Source of the DNA: Lateolabrax maculatus
Lineage: Eukaryota; Chordata; Actinopteri; Acropomatiformes; Lateolabracidae
Assembly (NCBI GenBank): GCA_031216445.1
Contig: CM062214.1
Span: 25,822,501-25,886,500 of the forward strand
Length of the DNA stretch: 64,000 nucleotides
Direction: 5' to 3'
Shown: positions 27,301-33,300 of the stretch, piece after piece
Position numbering within the stretch: position 1 is the stretch's first letter
How the letters are laid out: each line of letters starts with the position of its first letter
Notes under the pieces: generated by a model
What the model was told of the DNA's origin: nothing
Seen by the model: only the letters and a program-made list of their open reading frames with translations
The model's database searches: none
Position numbers and translations under genes: made by a program

Positions 27301-30300
27301 GCAGTGTAGCATCGATGTTTTCTGCTCCCACTGCATCTGACGTGTGAGCTGAATTTGAGATCCACATGGAGAGGCTGCAGCAAAGATGGGGAGGAAGAGG
27401 CAACAAATGCCATTTTATGTTATTTTTATACAAGTCCTGCTTTAGGGTACAGGATCAAACATACACATATTACCATCTGAACACTTCCTCAGGAGGCTTT
27501 GTAATATCAAGACAAGCAGGTATTTGTTTTCTTCTGTCATCAAAGCTTTGGCAGGAAGATCTTTTCATGTTTCTCTTCCCTGTAATGAATGAATCTGCTC
27601 AAATGATCTACAACTGTCTTGATGTCCATAAAAGGTTTTGTGTTATGTACTGCACACGAATGATCCCGTGAGAAACATTGACACTAAAACCTGGATGTGA
27701 AAATTATCAACAGGGGGAATTTATATCTTGTCCCTGTGAAGCCTTGAGTGGTTCCTGTACATTAAGTGCTGACTGCAGTTCGTTCCGCTTGTGTCGTTAT
27801 TTCAGATGAGTTGTTTCAGGAAGTAGCCCTGGAAAAATCTGTAGTCATAGTACATTAGTCATGGAGAAATGCAAGGCTGACCAGCATGCTCTCTGGGGAT
27901 ATGGATGAATTGGAGGCGCTGCTTCAACCATCCATCCATTCCCCCCCCTTCTTTGTCTTTTTGTTTCATGGTATCGCTTCACCATGGTGTTCTTGTCGGG
28001 CTGCTCTGAATGACACTGGATTGATTTTGCTCTAAGTTTGTGTGTAAAAGTCAGCTTGCCGTGGCACAGTTGTGTTTCTGTTTAGAAGTTGTGTTTCTCA
28101 GCATACACACAATTTCTTTTGTCATTTTATGAAGGTAAATATACAGTACATGAGTGAGTTAAATTTATCCATACAAACTTCTGCCAGCCCCCCCAAAGAA
28201 TCAGTTTTCAGATTAATGAGTGATGCAGCATACATGCGTTTCACACGGTAAATGATGCACCGTGTTTCCCCCCTGATGGTCCACTATCATTGGCAGCATC
28301 TTTTTTTAGGGTGAATTGATCCACACCCTCTTATATACAGTATATGACACTTTCCCAAATGATAGTGACATCCCACTTTAGTTCATGCAGTCTTACTAAC
28401 CAAACAAAGAAATTCAGTTTGTGTAGTTCAGCTGTACATGCCACAGTAGAACGTAACAAACCACTAATTTTGGATCTTATAGAAGCCTAAAGGTCTGTGT
28501 GGCTACTTAACAAATAAAAATGGCTGCCGAATTTTGGGACCTGCTTGTCAATATGGTATTGAGAGAATGAGCAGACACGTGGAGAACAGCCAACATGCAC
28601 AGAGAGCTTTAGTGCCACTTCTACTCCTCCTTTTCCGTCTGCTGGAGAAGTGGTACAATGTGGCTGTGTTTCCGTGTCTCCTGTCTGCGCTGCAGGGTTT
28701 GAAGGCTGCTCCATGGTGCCCTCTATCTACCCACTGGAGACGCTGCACAACTCGCTCTCATTGAAGCAGGTGGACGAGTTCCTCAACACGGTGTGTGAGA
28801 GCAGCAGCGAGGCCCATGCCAAAACCATGAAAGGTAAGGCCTGCATGGAGAATCAGCAACAACTGTTACACGACTACAACAAGTCTTTCTTTCTTTAGTT
28901 CAGTTCCAGGGCAGCAAATATTTTACGGACATTAAATACTTTTGGCATGTCTTTTTTTTTCTGTATGTTATTTATTTTTTAAACTGAGCTGTTTTACAAG
29001 ATCTGTGCGCTTTAAAATGGTTTATTTACACATCAATTGCACTTTTTTCCAATGTAAAATATACAGCAGTGACACATTTGTTGCATCTTTATTTCACACA
29101 GTTTAAGTGCTGACTTTCACCTTGTTAAGGATGTTTGAGTTCACATCCATACTGGGTGAACGATCATTTCGATATGGACAGACAATGGTCCTGCACGTAC
29201 ACACAAGGACACCAAGAATATCTGAATGAAAGACACAGAATCATCAGGGGAAATACCAAATGTCTGTAGATTGTAGATTTGAGTCCCTGATTGCAAAGTA
29301 TTTTTAGAGTCAAATATTAAATATGACGACTATTTGAGTTTATATGAACTAATCTAATTTATTTCTGTCCCCTAAAAATTGGGGACTGTGTGCCAAAGGG
29401 GCTACAATTCCTATAATCTTGATCCGATATCATTAATATGTGGATGTAAACACCACATATTAATGCTGAAAGTTAGAACTTTAACTCAGAGCCTTTATTT
29501 AATTTCAAATGAAATATGCTGGAGTAGAGCCAACTCAACAAAAACTTAAAATATTGAACACGGCACTGTGGTTTCTCTTCAGTAAAATGAACTTCAGCGT
29601 GTGATGTTTGGAAACGGATCTTGATGTTGTTTTTTTGTGTCTTCGCTCCAGCGCTCTCCAGCCTGTTTGACTCTCAGAGCCAGACGTCTCTCTACAGCCC
29701 TCAGCAGCCTCTGTCCTCCTCCGGATCTGAAACGTCTCTTCGTCCTCCGAGCCGGCCTCTATGGCGTGAGTGTTTTTTAATGATTTTATGGCGTTATGTA
29801 ATATGTAGGCCTCCTTTTATCTCTTCTGATAGATGTCTGAATGTGAATTCAGTGACTTTTGGTGCTTAAGACCAGAAACATCCCAGTTAAATCAAACTAC
29901 TACTGCAGTTAAAGGAATTATAGTTGTGTATATTTTGTATACATATTTACAGTGTTATCGGTTTTTGCTTTTTCTGTTTAGATACATTCTGGCATGTAAA
30001 ATCCAAATGTCCTTGTCGAGAATCAGTGGTCGAAATACGTCATGTTTCATTCATATACTCATATAGGAATTTCAGATTCTGCCTTTTAATCCTCAGCGCT
30101 TTCTGTAGAGCTGCTCCCATGTGTAAAAATGAGTAAATGTCCGAATGAGAAGCAGAGTGATGCTGAAAACAGTGAGACCCAATAAGCATTCATTTATCTG
30201 CAGTGACATAGTGGTTACAGGTACTAAGTGTATCATAGCAAACAGGTCACATATTCAGTCCCATATCAGCTGAAAGGCATCTGTCCTTGGATCAAGCTCA

Positions 30301-33300
30301 GAACCAGAAAACGATTCTTTTCATTATTTATTCATCTGTTGATTACAAACCTTGCTTACAGCGAGTTGTTGTCAGTGCTGGCAACTGCAAGACATATTAA
30401 TAAAATATATATAAAAATATGTTTAAATTATACCAACATGTTTCACTCAGCTCTTCATCAGGCTCAGGGAAAGGTACAATAGGCCAGAAGGCTTTATTAT
30501 GTGAAAACAAAGCAATTTGTGTAGTAATCAGCATACAATTACCCAATTTATAATAATATCAAACCGAGAAAAACAGCAGATCGTCTCATTTGAGAAGCTG
30601 GAAACCAGCAAAAATTTGGCATTTTGTTTGATAAATGCCTTTTAAATGAATAAAAACATTGTTTTGTTGGTTGTTTCTCTGCTGTTCTGAACCCCGACCT
30701 GAACAGCCACTTTAACTTTCTCTGGGTAAAAGCATCATCTAAAATGATTAAAATGTGCGTATTAAATAATAATGCAGTTCCCTAATTTTTCATTGGCAGC
30801 TGCGTTCTTACAGAATTAGCTGTATTTTAGTGAAGATATATATTTTTTTTAAAGCCCTGAAACTGTCAGACGAGCTAAACAACAGCAGAATGTAAATGTC
30901 TGGCAGGCCACCCTGTGCATCAGCATCAGTTATAAAACTTAGAGAACAGCTCAGCCTCTCCTTTTTAATGTCACTCTCCTCTTCTTCCTCTTCTTCTCCT
31001 CTTTTCTTCAATCTGTTTCTTTCTTCTTTTTATCCCCCTGGGTGGTGAGGTGATTCATTTATCCTCTCACCAGTGTTGTTGATGGATGAAGCATCTGCTC
31101 TCCTATCTTTCCCTTTTACTTATTTTCTCTTATATTCCCTCTATTCCATCCACCACTTGTGTATTTTATTTACATCATGAGCTGTTCGCGTGTCTGTTCT
31201 TCTTTTTTTTTTGTCCTGTCAGTACCTGCTCCAGATCTGCGCTGCTGTAACAGCCGATAACTCATTTAGCCTCGTTTATCACACGGCGTACAGGCGGGGG
31301 ATGCTGGGGGGTTACATCAGGATGAATACGACACTTGTTCTGCTGGTGGTGTGATGCTGTTTGTTCTCCTATTGGCTGAAGTTGCCGGACTGCTGTTTAC
31401 AAGTGGAGAGCTATGTCACTTAGATAAATAACATTTTTATGCATCAAAACGACCAAAAAACATTTGCCTCACTAGTGGAGGAACTCTCTTTAGTCTTTCT
31501 ACATATGGGTTTAAATTGGCCGTTAATATTCATTATTTTATTGACTATTGAATGGACTGAAATTGCATCTTAAAATGTACTCTAAGTGATCTTAGTCTTA
31601 AATTTTAAGCGTATATTCTAGTCAGATTATTGATAGACACGTTGACATACAAAAATACCCCAAAAACTGTTTTCATAGTTCTCCATGGCAACAGAAGATG
31701 ATGTGGCGAGGGGATGACGCTGTTGCTTTCCTGTTTTTGTACCAGATCACCACCACCAGCAGCCCCCCCCCTTTCACTTTGTGTCCCTCCACATGACGCA
31801 CGTAAAGTAACAAATAACACACGGTCAGACTCTGGGGGCTCAGGGCGGCAAGTAATGAGATTAATACTTCCATCAGGAACAGAGTTTTTAAAGATGTAGA
31901 ACTTTGTACCAGAGAATTGATCAGTTCTCAGGTTAAGGTCAGAGCTGTTTGTGCGTTAAGATCTGTGTTTCTGAGTGACAAAGATAATTGACTGAGCTTT
32001 TTTGTGTTTTGTCTTTTTTTTTAAGATGGCAGCATCCCCTCCAGTGCTGTGTCCAGTGCGGGCCCCTCCTCCCCAATCACAGAGAGCTCCGGCCTCAACT
32101 TCAGCTTCAGTGAGTAGACTGTCCGTCTGAAAACACAAGGACTTCTGGGTATCTCAGGGGCGGGATCCGAAGACATCGGCCTCCCCGTCTCTCTGTGCTT
32201 TTGTTCATCTCTTCCTCTGTCCTGCTCACGTTCACAAAAAACACTGGAGGGGATGCAGAAGGCGCTCTGCCTCGGGCGTTACAGACGCTCAGACTGTAAA
32301 TATAACCACTCAGACTGTACATGGACTCTTCTTCTTCCACACCTCCCCAGCTCCGTGAAGAGAGAAAACACTGGACCGTCAACAGTTTAAAATCCTCCAT
32401 CACCTCGATCCTCCTCTTCACTTTGTCGACACATTCATAAACAGACTGAGTAACAGCGCGTCACGCTAACATTCAGACCAGTTGTGCCTTTTAGTTTAAT
32501 TTGGATGCTGCCTACGCTAAAAACAACTGTGCCTGCTGTTTTTTTTTTCTTCATGCCAAATGCTGTTTTACAAAATATCTCACACGCTAGCTGCTTCAAT
32601 CCTGAACCGTAGACACGTACGACTGAAATGCATTACGGACTGTGAGTCAAAGCGTCAGCCGTCATTGATTTTCATTCTTTTCTTTGCTGTTGTGCTGCAG
32701 CAATGTGGCCAGCCAATCACAGCTCACCCTGAAACAAAACAGGCTGTTTTAAAGTGAATTTTAGAAACATTCGACCGCTTTGATTTACAGTCTGTGGCGT
32801 GTTTCAGCCTCTGAAAGTTAAAGCTAGTTCCTTTGGACCGAGCCACGCTACCTGTTTCTCTGTTTCCAGTGTTTGTGCTAAACTAAACGCCTGCTGGATT
32901 TAGATTCATATTTAGCGTTTAAACATGAGAGAGGTGTCGATCTTCTAATGTATGTCATTTCTCAAAATGTCAAACATTCCTTTAAGACAATTTGTTCAAC
33001 ACGGCACACCTGGTTTATAAATCAGATTAAAAACCGTATTATGGATTATTCTGAGGCCATTTTGAATTTAAATCAAACTTTTAACAAAGGCCCTACTGTA
33101 ATATACGAAGACGAACATCATGCAAACATCAAGAATCTAACACTTTTCTGATTTCAGAGATTACAAACAAATTATTCTCAACAATCTGGAGGAATATGGG
33201 TTCATTTTAAAGTTACACATGTGGCCCACATCAGCTTTCTACATCGCAGGTGTGGTACTTTTTGTTCACAGGAGTTTTAGTTCACCATTTTGAATAGTTT

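Larger units (their letters stand above)
22086..28695 (+). other. ppip5k1: 6.6-kb ppip5k1 intron (split if the 25499 cassette is used)
   Basis: Largest intron in the window. Contents: MITE remnant (22970-23227), TA repeat (24184-24206), percomorph-type repeat copy 2 (24430-24720), the candidate cassette exon (25499-25669), and otherwise AT-rich sequence in which I recognise nothing. Confidence 0.6.
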
